Source: Pseudomonadota bacterium
GTDB taxonomy: Bacteria; Pseudomonadota; Gammaproteobacteria; Burkholderiales; Burkholderiaceae_D
Assembly (NCBI GenBank): GCA_023391395.1
Contig: JAEWBA010000062.1
Location: 1-7,178, forward strand
Length of the DNA: 7,178 nt
Direction of reading: 5' to 3'
The notes beneath the pieces are model-generated. The model made no database searches. It was not told the origin of the DNA and saw only the letters and a program-made list of their open reading frames with translations. Shown piece by piece: positions 6,237 through 7,178 of this stretch. The position numbers and the translations under genes are program-made. Numbering within the stretch: the first letter of the stretch is position 1; each line of letters starts with the position of its first letter.

Positions 6237-7178
6237 ATGGAACAGGTATTGCGACAATTCAGGGAGCGCATCGCCGCCGCGACGGTCGCGAAAACTCCCT
6301 TGCGCCTGCGCGGCGGAGGCAGCAAGGATTGGTATGGGCAATCCCTCGCGGGCGAGATACTCGATACACGGGAATACCGCGGCATCGTCGCTTACGATCC
6401 GACCGAGCTGGTCATCACTGCGCGCTGCGGCACGCCGCTGGCCGAGATCGAAAGCGTATTGGCGGAGCATCGGCAGATGCTGGCCTTCGAGCCGCCGCAT
6501 TTCGGTCCCCACGCTACCATCGGCGGCGCGGTCGCCTGCGGCCTCTCGGGACCGCGCCGGCAGACCGCGGGTGCGCTGCGCGATTTCGTGCTCGGCGCGG
6601 TACTGATGGACGGCCACGGCGAAATCCTGCACTTCGGTGGTCAAGTGATGAAGAATGTGGCCGGGTACGATGTCTCCCGCCTCTTGGCCGGCTCGCTCGG
6701 CACACTCGGCCTGATCCTGGAAGTGTCGATCAAGGTCTTGCCGAGGCCGTTTGCCGAAACCACGCTGCGTTTTTCCATGCGCAAGACCGAGGCGATCCGG
6801 CAGTTGAATGAATGGGCCGGACAGCCTTTGCCGATTTCTGGCAGCGCCTGGCATGGCGGCATGCTGATCGTGCGTTTGTCCGGATCGGAAGCGGCACTCC
6901 GCGCGGCGCGCCAAGGAATGGGCGGTGAGGAAGTCCCGCAAGCCGAGGACTTCTGGCGCGGTCTACGCGAACACGGCAATGCCTATTTCACCGAGCTGGC
7001 GCCTTCGGACGCGCTATGGCGGCTCGCCGTGCCTTCCCATGTTCCGCCCTTAGCCTTACCCGGCGAGCAATTGATCGAATGGGGCGGCGCCCAGCGCTGG
7101 TTGAAGACCGACGCCGACGCAGCAAGCCTGCGCAATGCCATGGCGCAGGTGGGCGGCCATGCCACCCTGTTCCGCGGC
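6237..7178 (+). CDS. glcE: Glycolate oxidase subunit GlcE, FAD-binding (3' end beyond window)
   Basis: Seen: an open frame of 314 codons reaching the right edge; GlcE proteins are usually around 350-370 residues, so only the C-terminus is missing. The FAD_binding_4 domain has LRLRGGGSKDWYG (22-34), FEPPHFG (84-90), TIGGAVACGLSGPRR (94-108) and the strongly GlcE-typical GGQVMKNVAGYDVSRL (134-149), then GSLGTLGLI (152-160). It lacks the HxGDGNxH and TGEHGVG motifs of GlcD, as expected for this smaller subunit. Known: GlcE is required with GlcD and the Fe-S protein GlcF for glycolate oxidase activity. The ATG at 6237 lies 9 nt after the glcD stop with no Shine-Dalgarno, so translation probably depends on coupling to glcD. 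The spacing implies a single transcript, with glcF expected next. Confidence 0.93.
   Translation, partial: MEQVLRQFRERIAAATVAKTPLRLRGGGSKDWYGQSLAGEILDTREYRGIVAYDPTELVITARCGTPLAEIESVLAEHRQMLAFEPPHFGPHATIGGAVACGLSGPRRQTAGALRDFVLGAVLMDGHGEILHFGGQVMKNVAGYDVSRLLAGSLGTLGLILEVSIKVLPRPFAETTLRFSMRKTEAIRQLNEWAGQPLPISGSAWHGGMLIVRLSGSEAALRAARQGMGGEEVPQAEDFWRGLREHGNAYFTELAPSDALWRLAVPSHVPPLALPGEQLIEWGGAQRWLKTDADAASLRNAMAQVGGHATLFRG

Noticed and set aside
5538..6941. Long minus-strand open frame (467 codons) opposite glcD/glcE
   Set aside because: It lies antisense to two genes with full family motifs, has a low-complexity His/Arg/Gln/Gly-rich composition typical of reverse frames in high-GC genes, and shows no recognisable domain.

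Overview
The window is an ordinary, gene-dense chromosomal stretch of a high-GC Gram-negative bacterium. Protein style, codon use (strong G/C at third positions) and gene order (PduO-type adenosyltransferase, D-lactate dehydrogenase-like flavoprotein, glcD, glcE) suggest a betaproteobacterium, most likely Burkholderiales and perhaps the Herbaspirillum/Oxalobacteraceae group. The taxonomic call is an inference, because no rRNA or marker gene is present.

Layout. On the minus strand, from the left edge to 2413, lies a large membrane-bound c-di-GMP protein. It has two transmembrane segments around a periplasmic PDC/dCache-like sensor, then PAS, GGDEF and EAL domains, and the EAL domain is cut by the window edge. 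Upstream of it on the same strand is a compact PduO-type cob(I)alamin adenosyltransferase (2545-3102) with a very strong ribosome binding site. A 125-bp divergent intergenic region separates this from a plus-strand flavoenzyme series. That series is a D-lactate dehydrogenase (cytochrome)-like FAD oxidase (3228-4637), the glycolate oxidase FAD subunit GlcD (4728-6227), and GlcE (6237 to the right edge, incomplete). glcF would be expected just beyond the window.

How they work together. GlcD and GlcE, with the expected iron-sulfur subunit GlcF, oxidise glycolate to glyoxylate and pass electrons to the respiratory chain. The preceding flavoenzyme belongs to the same superfamily and probably oxidises D-lactate or another D-2-hydroxyacid. 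The adenosyltransferase makes adenosylcobalamin for B12-dependent mutases elsewhere; its proximity may be only positional. The GGDEF-EAL protein would couple an extracytoplasmic signal to c-di-GMP level and need not be linked to the metabolic genes.

I found no mobile element, CRISPR array, tRNA, rRNA or large repeat, and no convincing undescribed system. The better second-look items are a hairpin between the two flavoenzyme genes, a possibly leaderless glcD, and the full set of catalytic and inhibitory motifs in the c-di-GMP protein.
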